Source: a candidate division Hyd24-12 bacterium UBA6080 | GTDB lineage: Bacteria; Fermentibacterota; Fermentibacteria; Fermentibacterales; JCC-6 | Direction: 5' to 3' | Length of the DNA: 64,000 nt | Assembly: GCA_002436025.1 (NCBI GenBank) | Contig: DIXM01000016.1 | Span: 29,330-93,329 of the forward strand | In this document: positions 17,271-24,949 of the stretch, piece by piece | Numbering within the stretch: position 1 is the stretch's first letter | How the letters are laid out: the number at the start of each line of letters is the position of its first letter | Position numbers and translations under genes: made by a program | Notes under the pieces: generated by a model | Told to the model about the DNA's origin: nothing | What the model saw: the letters and a program-made list of their open reading frames with translations, nothing else | Database searches by the model: none

Positions 17271-18046
17271 AGCTCTCCGCCTTCCGCCAGGGGAAGGCTC
17301 ATGGAGAGCACCCCCCTCTCATGGTCTTCATTCAGCCAGCCTCCGAGCGACGTCACGATGAGCCTGGCCATCCCGGTTCCGAGGATGGATTCCTTCACAC
17401 CGGGGTTCAGGTTGTCGTAGGAGATGGTAAGGCACGCGGCCTTGTCCTCTGCGGTCAGGGTAACGGAGATCACCGAGCCCGGGGAGACCCGTCTCAGCGC
17501 CTCTCTAAGAAGGTTGTCCAGGGCTTCGGTGAGGCGGGCCACAGAACCCCTTACGCGAATGCCGGGGTCGAGGCTCACCGCCAGGGAAACGCTGCTCCAT
17601 CCGGTGTCGTCCATGACTTTCTGGACCGAGTCGATGGCCACCGTGTCCAGCTCCACCACGGGCAGCTCACCGAGTACAGGGTCTTCGTCGCCCCGGATGG
17701 CCATCTCCTCGAACATGCCCAGAATGCTTGTTATGGAGGAGATCTCGCCGGAAAGGTCCGAGAGGCTCGTCCTGATCTCTTCCGGAAGGTCGGCCCCCTG
17801 TGCCCTGAGCTTGTCGGCGGCCTCGGAGGCAGTCTGGAGTGGAAGGGACAGCGCTTCACCCACACGGCTTAGAAGCCGGGTCTTGAGAAGTTCGAGTGAT
17901 GCGAGCTCCCGCGCAAGATCTTCGTTTCGCGCGTGAAGCCTTGCTATGGTTTTCCGGGCACTGTCTTCCCGCCTGTGAAGTGAACCCAGTGCGAAGAGCA
18001 CAAGGGCCAGGATCAGGGCGGCGATTGTGGTGGGTATTCCGTTCAT
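17267..18046 (-). CDS. Degenerate sensor-histidine-kinase-like membrane protein
   Basis: The protein has 259 residues: an N-terminal transmembrane helix (7-22), a coiled coil (30-60), a helical-hairpin region and a HATPase-like domain ending in GTGMARLIVTSLGG and SMSLPL. The stretch corresponding to the phospho-acceptor H-box reads RVGEALSLPL, so the position that is normally histidine is E64. The N-box reads DNLLREALRR, lacking its usual second asparagine. It should not autophosphorylate and may act as a scaffold. It is fused into the operon between the TPR gene and the phosphomannomutase. Confidence 0.6.
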   Translation of the reverse strand: MNGIPTTIAALILALVLFALGSLHRREDSARKTIARLHARNEDLARELASLELLKTRLLSRVGEALSLPLQTASEAADKLRAQGADLPEEIRTSLSDLSGEISSITSILGMFEEMAIRGDEDPVLGELPVVELDTVAIDSVQKVMDDTGWSSVSLAVSLDPGIRVRGSVARLTEALDNLLREALRRVSPGSVISVTLTAEDKAACLTISYDNLNPGVKESILGTGMARLIVTSLGGWLNEDHERGVLSMSLPLAEGGEL

Positions 18047-18085
18047 GGGCGCCGGTCCATCCTTGTCATGGCTGGATTGGGCTCA

Positions 18086-20119
18086 TCACTCCAGTGAGAG
18101 CGCCCTGGAAAGCACCGGATCGAGGGCTGCGGCCGCTTCCAGCTCTGCGGCAGCGTGGCTGTCACGGCCGGTGAAGGAGTAAACCTTTGCAAGGTTCACA
18201 TGAAACCCCACCATGGACCGGGTATCGCTCCCCGCCAGCGCCATTCCCTTGCGGAAGTGGTCTTCAGCCTCGTCGTAGCGCTGCATGCTGAAGGCGCACC
18301 TTCCCAGCATCTCCCGGGCGCGAAGCCTGAAGCCCGGGTTGGTGAGAACCTTCTCGAACTCGGATACCGACTCGCGGAAGAGCCCCATCTCCATGTAGGC
18401 TATTCCAAGGTCGAAATGGGTCTTGTAGTCTTCGGCGGGGATGTACGCGTTCACCCCCTCCTTGAACTCCCTGATCATTCCGGCCAGGAACCCCTTGGAA
18501 GAATCTGTCTTGACCCGCTCGATGTCGTCGAGGATCTCGGCCATGTCGGCGAGGTTCCGGTGGTCTTTGTAGTCGGGGCAGATGCCGGTCATGAGGTTTC
18601 TGGCGTCGGTGTAGGCCGGATCGACCTCGAGGGCAGTCTGGAGGGCTGCCATTGCCTCGTAGTTGCTGCCGTTGAGCAGATACGCCACTGCAAGCCTGTA
18701 GAACGCCCTGGCCTGACCGCTGCTGCCAATGGTGTGCCTTATGCGGATCAGCTCCTTGGCTGCCGACAGTGACTCGGGGCAGATGTCAAGCACGCCCTCG
18801 AGAAGCTCGAACACCATGTAGTCGCGGTCTTCGTTGCGATAAATGTCGGCCGCCTGAAGGTATGCGCTCACCGCGCCGTAGAAGTCGCCCACATCGAGGA
18901 GGAGGTTGGCCATTTCAACATGACCCAGGGCATCGGCGGGGTTCTTGGCAAGGTTGGCCCTTATGTCGGCTACCTGCCTGGAAAGGGCTTCACGGACCTG
19001 CCGCACCGACACCAGCCCCATTGCAACAAGAACATCTCCCAGCCTGGCCTCACGCATCTCTGCGTTCTGCTTTTCGAGTGCCCTCAGAACGTCTCCCGCC
19101 TTCAGAAGACCGCTGGCAACGAAATACTCGCCAATGCGCCTGGGGCCTTCAGTGAGAATCCTTTCAAAGGGTGTCTCCCTGTCCTGGTCGGGGTTGACCC
19201 CGATGATCTCGTCAACGACCCTGCGCTCCTGCTCAACCTGCTCGTTGGTGCCGAAGTCCGCCTCGCTGAAATCAAGCGACTCGAGAAGGCTCTCCTCGGA
19301 TTCCGGTTCAGGTACAGGTTCAGGTACAGGTTCGGGTTCTGGTGCAGGTTCAGGTTCAGGTTCAGGTGCAGGGATGGGCTCGGGTATTGCTTCGGGTCTT
19401 GCTCTGGTTTCGGGCACGGGTTCGGGCGTGGGTTCAGGTTTGGGTGCCGGCCTTGCCTTCCTCTGGACGGGTGCAGTTGTTTTGGAGGGCGCCTTTTCGG
19501 CCCTGGAGGCCGCGGCTGATTCCAGGCTGTTCCTGATCTGGTTCTTCCTGAGAGTGGTCAGCATCGCGTGCATCTTATCGTGCTGTGGAATGTCCCGCTC
19601 GAGGGCAAGCCCCACTGCGTAGTCAAGGAAGGCCTCGTTCTTCTGCTTGTACGCTGTTTTGGCAAGAAGGAGCACCCATTTGTCCTCTTCGGGGTCGAGG
19701 GTGGTCAAAGCCCTCAGAACCTCCCCTACGGTGTCTTCGGTCTTGCCGCCTTCGATGGAGAGAAACTTGATGAACTCTTTCCGGGCCTGGTCGGCCTTGT
19801 CCTGCGTCTGGTAGCACTTGCCCATGAGGTAGTGCGCCTGGGCTATCTCTTCAGACGCCCGAAGTATCTTCCGGCACACGGAGAGGGACACCATGTGCAG
19901 CCCCTCCCTGTAGTAAAGCTCGGCGCTCGTTAAAAAGTGTGACAGGGCTTCGGATTCCGAATGGGTCTTCAGAAGGATGTCCCCCACCTTGTTGTGAACG
20001 CTTGCATCGGTGGGGTCCGATTCAAGGATGAGGGTGAAAGCCCTCAGGGCGCTGTCGAGCTTGCCCTTCTGAACAAGATCATGAGCCTTTTTCTTCAGTA
20101 CTTCCACAGTCTCGTTCAC
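18086..20119 (-). CDS. TPR protein with Pro-Glu linker and MshEN-like domain
   Basis: The protein has 677 residues in four parts: N-terminal TPRs (1-200), a linker of about 75 residues of alternating Pro and Glu (about 215-290), a central segment like the N-domain of type II secretion or MshE ATPases (IGEYFVASGLLKAGDVLRAL ... RLGDVLVAMGLVSVRQVREAL; such domains can bind c-di-GMP), and C-terminal TPRs (about 395-670). No ATPase domain follows. It probably scaffolds a complex. The GTG start overlaps the hutI stop. Confidence 0.7.
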   Translation of the reverse strand: MNETVEVLKKKAHDLVQKGKLDSALRAFTLILESDPTDASVHNKVGDILLKTHSESEALSHFLTSAELYYREGLHMVSLSVCRKILRASEEIAQAHYLMGKCYQTQDKADQARKEFIKFLSIEGGKTEDTVGEVLRALTTLDPEEDKWVLLLAKTAYKQKNEAFLDYAVGLALERDIPQHDKMHAMLTTLRKNQIRNSLESAAASRAEKAPSKTTAPVQRKARPAPKPEPTPEPVPETRARPEAIPEPIPAPEPEPEPAPEPEPVPEPVPEPESEESLLESLDFSEADFGTNEQVEQERRVVDEIIGVNPDQDRETPFERILTEGPRRIGEYFVASGLLKAGDVLRALEKQNAEMREARLGDVLVAMGLVSVRQVREALSRQVADIRANLAKNPADALGHVEMANLLLDVGDFYGAVSAYLQAADIYRNEDRDYMVFELLEGVLDICPESLSAAKELIRIRHTIGSSGQARAFYRLAVAYLLNGSNYEAMAALQTALEVDPAYTDARNLMTGICPDYKDHRNLADMAEILDDIERVKTDSSKGFLAGMIREFKEGVNAYIPAEDYKTHFDLGIAYMEMGLFRESVSEFEKVLTNPGFRLRAREMLGRCAFSMQRYDEAEDHFRKGMALAGSDTRSMVGFHVNLAKVYSFTGRDSHAAAELEAAAALDPVLSRALSLE

Positions 20120-21381
20120 GAGAAACTCTCCCCGGTATTGTGAACCGCCAAGCCGCAGTTTACGGTGCCGATGTCCGGCACTGCCATATGGTAGGGAATG
20201 CGCCTGTAGTCGTCAAGATTCCACACGATGAAGTCCGAGTCATGGCCCGGAACGAGCGAGCCCTTCCTGTCCGGCAACCCCAAGGCAGCCGCGCCGTTGG
20301 CCGTTGCGGCCACAAGAGCCTCCTCAACGGTGAATCCGCAGGCACAGACGGCAAGGCTCAGCATGAAGGGCATTGACTCACAGTAGCAACTCCCCGGATT
20401 GAAATCCGATGCCAGGGCAACCGCCGCGCCGGCATCAAGAAGCTTCCTTCCCGGCGGGAAGGGTTTGTTCAAAAAGAGGGCCGTTCCGGGAAGGAGCGTT
20501 GCCACCGTCCGGGATGACGCGAGCCTTCCGATGTTGAGGTCGGACACCGAAAGAAGGTGGTCCGCGCTCATGGCCCCCAGGTCGACGGCAATTGCAGCGC
20601 CGCCCGTGTCGTGGAACTCGTCGGCGTGTATCCTGACCCTGAAGCCCAGGGCTTTGGCCGCCTCGAGGTGCCTTCGGCTTTCCTCGGGCGTGAAAACCCC
20701 CTTCTCGCAGAAGATGTCAACAAAGTCGGCGAGGTCACCGGCGGCGACTGCAGGAAGCACTTCCGAACCAAGGAACTCGAGGTAGCTGCCGGGGTTCCCG
20801 GCAAACTCGAGTGGAATGGCATGCGCCCCCAGAAAGGTTCGAAGCACCGTCTGGGGAATCGTTTTCCGTACGCGTGAGAGTATCCGCAGGCAGCGCAGCT
20901 CGGTCTCGAGATCGAGGCCGTAACCGCTCTTGGCCTCCACCGTGGTGGTGCCCAGGGCGAGCATGCGACCAAGGGCTTCCCGAAGGTTCTTCTCTATGAG
21001 CGAATCGGAGGCTTCCCGAGTGGCGCGGACGCTGTTGAGTATGCCCCCGCCAGCAGCGGCTATCTGCTCGTAGTCGGCCCCCGCGGCACGCATGGCGAAC
21101 TCGCCGTGGCGTGTCGCCCCGAAAAGCGGATGGGTGTGCGAGTCCACAAAACCCGGCGTCACGACCCTTCCACCGGCATCGTGGTATGGAAGGGCAAGAA
21201 AATGAGAAGGCAGCCCACTTTGAGGCCCGCTCCAGACGACTTTGCCGTCGGAACAAACCAGGGCCGCATTCTCAATAAGACCGATCTCTCCCGAGAGGGC
21301 GCCCCTTCTGGGACCCGATGGTCCCTTCATTGTAAGAAGCTGCCCTATTCCCCCGAGCAGGTAACCGGCACCAGGCTCCAC
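20116..21381 (-). CDS. hutI: Imidazolonepropionase
   Basis: The protein has 421 residues of the amidohydrolase superfamily. Metal ligands appear in FVDSHTHPLFG, HADEFHD and ASDFNPGSC, all characteristic of HutI. It hydrolyses imidazolone-5-propionate to formiminoglutamate in histidine degradation. None of hutH, hutU or hutG is adjacent. The GTG start shares one base with the rpmA stop (TAGTG), a coupling of ribosomal protein and catabolic gene that is not usual. Confidence 0.9.
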   Translation of the reverse strand: MEPGAGYLLGGIGQLLTMKGPSGPRRGALSGEIGLIENAALVCSDGKVVWSGPQSGLPSHFLALPYHDAGGRVVTPGFVDSHTHPLFGATRHGEFAMRAAGADYEQIAAAGGGILNSVRATREASDSLIEKNLREALGRMLALGTTTVEAKSGYGLDLETELRCLRILSRVRKTIPQTVLRTFLGAHAIPLEFAGNPGSYLEFLGSEVLPAVAAGDLADFVDIFCEKGVFTPEESRRHLEAAKALGFRVRIHADEFHDTGGAAIAVDLGAMSADHLLSVSDLNIGRLASSRTVATLLPGTALFLNKPFPPGRKLLDAGAAVALASDFNPGSCYCESMPFMLSLAVCACGFTVEEALVAATANGAAALGLPDRKGSLVPGHDSDFIVWNLDDYRRIPYHMAVPDIGTVNCGLAVHNTGESFS

Positions 21382-21641
21382 TACGCCCGGATGTCTGGAA
21401 CCACGGAAGCGACTCTTCTCGCCCCCATCATGTGGAACTTGACCCTGCCCTCGATCTTCGCGAAGAGGGTGTCGTCATGTCCCTTGCCAACATTCAAGCC
21501 GGGGTGGATGGTCGAACCCCTCTGGCGGATGATGATCGTTCCGGCGCTGACCAGGGCGCCGGCCGGAGCCTTGACCCCCAGCTTTCTTCCAGCGCTGTCA
21601 CGACCGTTCCTGGAGCTCGAACTGCTTTTCTTGTGTGCCAT
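21381..21641 (-). CDS. rpmA: 50S ribosomal protein L27
   Basis: The protein is 86 residues and full length. The N-terminus MAHKKSSSSSRNGRDS and the GTIIIRQRG segment are diagnostic of L27, whose N-terminal tail reaches the peptidyl-transferase centre. The N-terminus starts directly with MAHKK, with no extension of the kind that is proteolytically removed in Firmicutes. In most bacteria rpmA follows rplU and precedes obg; here it lies between a secreted peptidase and hutI. Confidence 0.95.
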   Translation of the reverse strand: MAHKKSSSSSRNGRDSAGRKLGVKAPAGALVSAGTIIIRQRGSTIHPGLNVGKGHDDTLFAKIEGRVKFHMMGARRVASVVPDIRA

Positions 21642-21658
21642 GAGAGTTGCCTTTCAGC

Positions 21659-23260
21659 CTATTCCGTAACCACAAGCCTTGTGGATGCGGATTCCCCTCC
21701 GGAAGTGTACACCACTGTGTAGACTCCCGCAGGGACAGTTCCCGCCGCATTCCAGGCGTAAACGCCGGTTTGTGCGGACAGGGTCGCCTGGTGAACCATA
21801 CGGCCCGTAATATCGTAAATTGCAAGCCTTCCCTCAAGCCCCTGACCGGAGAGGGCAATAATGCAGTTCCCGCGCACGGGGTTGGGGCTTGCGGAGAGAG
21901 CAAGGGACGATGAGATACCCGAGCTCCCATCCTCTATCCCGGTGGAGAACACGAAGTTGACCTCCACCATCTGAGCAGCGCCCACAACGACCCCGGTCTG
22001 GGTCTGGCTGCCTGCGCCGGCAACTGTTGCCGTGATGTTGTAGGTGCCTGCGACAAGGCTCTTGGAGTAACCGCCGTTTACCACGTCGCTTCTCGTGAAC
22101 CGGAGCGGTGTTGAATCGGAACCGTCGGGCATGGAAATGTCGATCTGCGCGTCCAGCGGGTCCCCAATACCGTTGGTGACCGTTCCGTGAACGCCGTAGA
22201 GGCAGCTCACCGCCCACTGAAGGATGGGCATGTAGTTTGCGTTTGCCACGCCGGGCCAGTCCGCCGGCGCCTTGGCGTTGGAGACCTCGATGGTGTGGTC
22301 TACCGTACCGCACTCGCCGTAGCTCCAGTCGTTCACGTCGCCATTGGTGGGGTACCATGCCGCCCCGGGGATCCAGATGTCCCAGTTGTTGGGGCCGTAG
22401 TATGCCGTAATTGAGGGATGCCAGGCGTACGCCTGTGCCTGGGCCGTGACAACGGCCAGGTCCTGAATGGGCGCGCTCACGCTGTAGTTCCACACCGTAT
22501 TCACGCACTGCGCGCCATCGTGCCCCGAGAACCCGCCGGCGAACACGTTCCGCAGGTTGGTGAGCGAGGGCCAGTCCGGCTGTGTGATGTTGCGGAGGGC
22601 CTGAGTCTCGGGTTCGCTGAAGGGCGATGACCCGCCGCCGCTCCACATGTAGCTGCAGTTCCTGTTGAGGTCTACGTCGTGTGCATTGTATCTGTCATTT
22701 GCAAAGTAACCGTCGGGGTTCATAACGGGAATGATCCATGTTTCGGCATTGTTCACAAGGTAGGTGCACATCTCGCTTGTGCCGTAGTTGTCTGTCAGAA
22801 CGGTCAGGAAGTTCAGAACCGTCATCCCCGAACCCTTTTCGTCTCCGTGTATGTTGCCGCAGACCCGAACCCTGGGCTCGGCCTCGTTCTGAGTGACGTT
22901 CTGGGAAACCACCACAGCGTATATGGGTCTGCCCTGAACCGTGGTGCCGATGGTTTCCAGCCGGCATATGGAAGAGTGATCGGAAACTATCGTGGCAAGG
23001 TTGGTGTTGACATCGGTTATGGACGGGTATGGCACCAGGGGCGTTGGAACCTCAAGAACGACAGGGCTGTACCCAAGCCCCCGAAGCATCGTCATGCGGT
23101 CTTCGTTCACGTAGACCCTGGCCCTGTCCACGAACACCGCTTCGATGTCGAAGCCCTGGCTGGAGAGGTATGTAAGATCGGCAGTGGAGACTTCGGGAAC
23201 CATCACCGAGAACCATCCGTCGGCCGACATGGCAAAAAGCGCTAGTAACAGAGCGGTCAT
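21659..23260 (-). CDS. Secreted zinc carboxypeptidase (M14) with C-terminal sorting-type domain
   Basis: The protein has 533 residues. A short signal peptide (MTALLLALFAMSADG) precedes a propeptide-like region and an M14 domain: zinc ligands H138 and E141 in NIHGDE, R/N pocket in NPDGYFANDRYNAHDVDLNRN, a third histidine in FSGHDGAQ and the catalytic glutamate in DHTIEVSNAK. A carboxypeptidase-regulatory-like beta domain follows, then about 80 residues with SPNPVRG, YDITGRMVHQ and PAGVYTVVY, the FlgD/T9SS-type C-terminal domain seen in FCB bacteria. ATG 23260 was chosen for the signal peptide. Confidence 0.85.
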   Translation of the reverse strand: MTALLLALFAMSADGWFSVMVPEVSTADLTYLSSQGFDIEAVFVDRARVYVNEDRMTMLRGLGYSPVVLEVPTPLVPYPSITDVNTNLATIVSDHSSICRLETIGTTVQGRPIYAVVVSQNVTQNEAEPRVRVCGNIHGDEKGSGMTVLNFLTVLTDNYGTSEMCTYLVNNAETWIIPVMNPDGYFANDRYNAHDVDLNRNCSYMWSGGGSSPFSEPETQALRNITQPDWPSLTNLRNVFAGGFSGHDGAQCVNTVWNYSVSAPIQDLAVVTAQAQAYAWHPSITAYYGPNNWDIWIPGAAWYPTNGDVNDWSYGECGTVDHTIEVSNAKAPADWPGVANANYMPILQWAVSCLYGVHGTVTNGIGDPLDAQIDISMPDGSDSTPLRFTRSDVVNGGYSKSLVAGTYNITATVAGAGSQTQTGVVVGAAQMVEVNFVFSTGIEDGSSGISSSLALSASPNPVRGNCIIALSGQGLEGRLAIYDITGRMVHQATLSAQTGVYAWNAAGTVPAGVYTVVYTSGGESASTRLVVTE

Positions 23261-23356
23261 AAAGGTCCATTCTTCACGGGGAAACTCCCCGGAATCGGGT
23301 TGAGGTAAGACAGTGCGACAATGCAAACATTTCCCGAAACCACATCCGGGTCAAGG

Positions 23357-23385
23357 TTGCAGCTTCATATACCCCATTGTAGAAT
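23357..23385 (+). promoter_or_regulatory. Promoter of tRNA-Pro
   Basis: TTGCAG (23357-23362) and TAGAAT (23380-23385) are separated by 17 bases. Transcription would begin a few bases before the tRNA at 23398. Confidence 0.6.
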
Positions 23386-23397
23386 AGCAGTTCCGGT

Positions 23398-23474
<77 letters not shown>

Positions 23475-23581
23475 TTTAAACACTTCAGTGAACGTGCCAC
23501 AGGAGCCTGTTCTCATTCTTTTCTTTCTGCTCGACCAACCGCTCAATTGACCATCCGTAGTGATATGAACATCATTGTGAC

Positions 23582-23806
23582 ATGAGATCATCTGTTGAAA
23601 AGATAGTACAGGATGCCCTGGCTCTTTCATCCCAGGCACGGGCATACATTGCTGAACAACTCATCGAGAGCCTTGATGCCTCTTCCGAAACCGAACTATC
23701 TGAGGCTTGGCGAACAGAGCTGCGCAGGCGGTGCCGCGAGATCGATGAGGGTGCAGTTGAACTACGGTACGCGAACGACGTTTTCGCCCGTGCGTTTTCC
23801 GCCTAA
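23582..23806 (+). CDS. Orphan addiction-module antitoxin
   Basis: The protein has 74 residues of the short 'putative addiction module component' family: VQDALALSSQARAYIAEQLIESLD, then a helical region with EAWRTELRRRCREIDEGAVE. Such antitoxins normally precede a RelE/ParE toxin. Here the next gene is a secreted protein in a different style, and I find no toxin reading frame, so it appears to be an orphan. It lies 107 bases downstream of tRNA-Pro. Confidence 0.75.
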   Translation: MRSSVEKIVQDALALSSQARAYIAEQLIESLDASSETELSEAWRTELRRRCREIDEGAVELRYANDVFARAFSA

Positions 23807-23824
23807 AGTGAAACCTGTTCCATT

Positions 23825-24892
23825 ATGAAAAACATTCTCTCAATGCTGCTTGCGCTCGCCGCGACATCATTAGCGGCTGAACCCGTTCTCATAGCCACAG
23901 ACCTCTCCAACTACTATCCGGGGTACGTGGTGCTTCCTGACGACACCGTGATCTACAGGGACGCCGACGGGCACCTGCATTCGATGAACCCGGCGGAACC
24001 GTCTTCCGACACCATTATCAAAACGGACTGGAACCCGGCCGACCACGGTTGGGAATACTGTGGACAGGAAGGCCTTCTACGCGCGAGCCCCGACGGTTCG
24101 ATGCTTCTTTACACCATCAACCTAAGGGTGCCCGACTCCCTCCAGACCAGTGAGGACTACGTCCCCGGCCCTGCGGGTGTCTTCATCACACGACCCGACG
24201 GAAGCGGGACAAGGCTTGTCGCCCTCTCCATGGAGGTTGGAAGCGGCCCCGACTTCCAGTTCACCCGGAGCGGCGACAGGTTCTACGGCTCTCCCCTCCT
24301 CCAGTGCCCCGCCACACCACAGGGAATGCTCGACCACTGGCTGAGGGAAGAAGAGAAAACGGAGTTCCAGGGATACCTGGTGGACCCAACTGACGGAAGC
24401 CGCAGCGGAGGCTCTGCAGGCTTCCTCGGAGACGGCTTTACGGCCAACCCATGGTCCGATCTTGCCGCCTGCGGCAGCTGGCCACCCAATCTGATAGCGG
24501 ACGCCTCAACCGGCGAGACTCTCCTTGAGCTTCCATATTCGGAAGACATGCCCTGGGGGATAATCGAACAGTGGGTACTCCCCAACGCCGGCCTTTCCCG
24601 CGACGGCAAGGGCCAGCTCATCCGCTGGGCCGACGGACGGACAGTCCACAACCCTGGAGCAGAGATCACAGCAGGCGGAAGGCTTGCCGACGGCAGGTAC
24701 CTCTTGACAAGTGGTTACCGGGAACCCCTGCTGGTGGCATGGGTGGACTGGGAGACATTCGAAGTAACGGTGACTGACAGCTATCCCGGGATCGGCGCAC
24801 TGATGGACCCCATGAACGAGGCGGTCGAGCTGCCCTCGGGAGGTGCGATCCTTTTCCGCTCAAGCGGGGGGCTTTACTTCGCTGAGCTGTAG
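23825..24892 (+). CDS. Secreted protein of unknown function (possible beta-propeller)
   Basis: The protein has 355 residues with a clear signal peptide (MKNILSMLLALAATSLAAE). The mature part repeats short blocks of the form 'L(P/S)DG..(I/L)(L/Y)' (VLPDDTVIYRDADG, ASPDGSMLLYT, TRPDGSGTRL, ELPSGGAILFRSSGG), which suggests WD40/TolB-like propeller blades. No catalytic motif is visible. It converges with the S9 peptidase, which has a similar propeller-like N-terminal part. Confidence 0.6.
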   Translation: MKNILSMLLALAATSLAAEPVLIATDLSNYYPGYVVLPDDTVIYRDADGHLHSMNPAEPSSDTIIKTDWNPADHGWEYCGQEGLLRASPDGSMLLYTINLRVPDSLQTSEDYVPGPAGVFITRPDGSGTRLVALSMEVGSGPDFQFTRSGDRFYGSPLLQCPATPQGMLDHWLREEEKTEFQGYLVDPTDGSRSGGSAGFLGDGFTANPWSDLAACGSWPPNLIADASTGETLLELPYSEDMPWGIIEQWVLPNAGLSRDGKGQLIRWADGRTVHNPGAEITAGGRLADGRYLLTSGYREPLLVAWVDWETFEVTVTDSYPGIGALMDPMNEAVELPSGGAILFRSSGGLYFAEL

Positions 24893-24949
24893 GGCACGAC
24901 GTGTCGGCAGCGCACTCAAAACCGGGTTGCCAACCGTGCTGAAGCCCCT

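Noticed and set aside
19310..19440. Short tandem repeats that could be a CRISPR or minisatellite
   Set aside because: They encode the Pro-Glu linker of the TPR protein in frame; there are no spacers.
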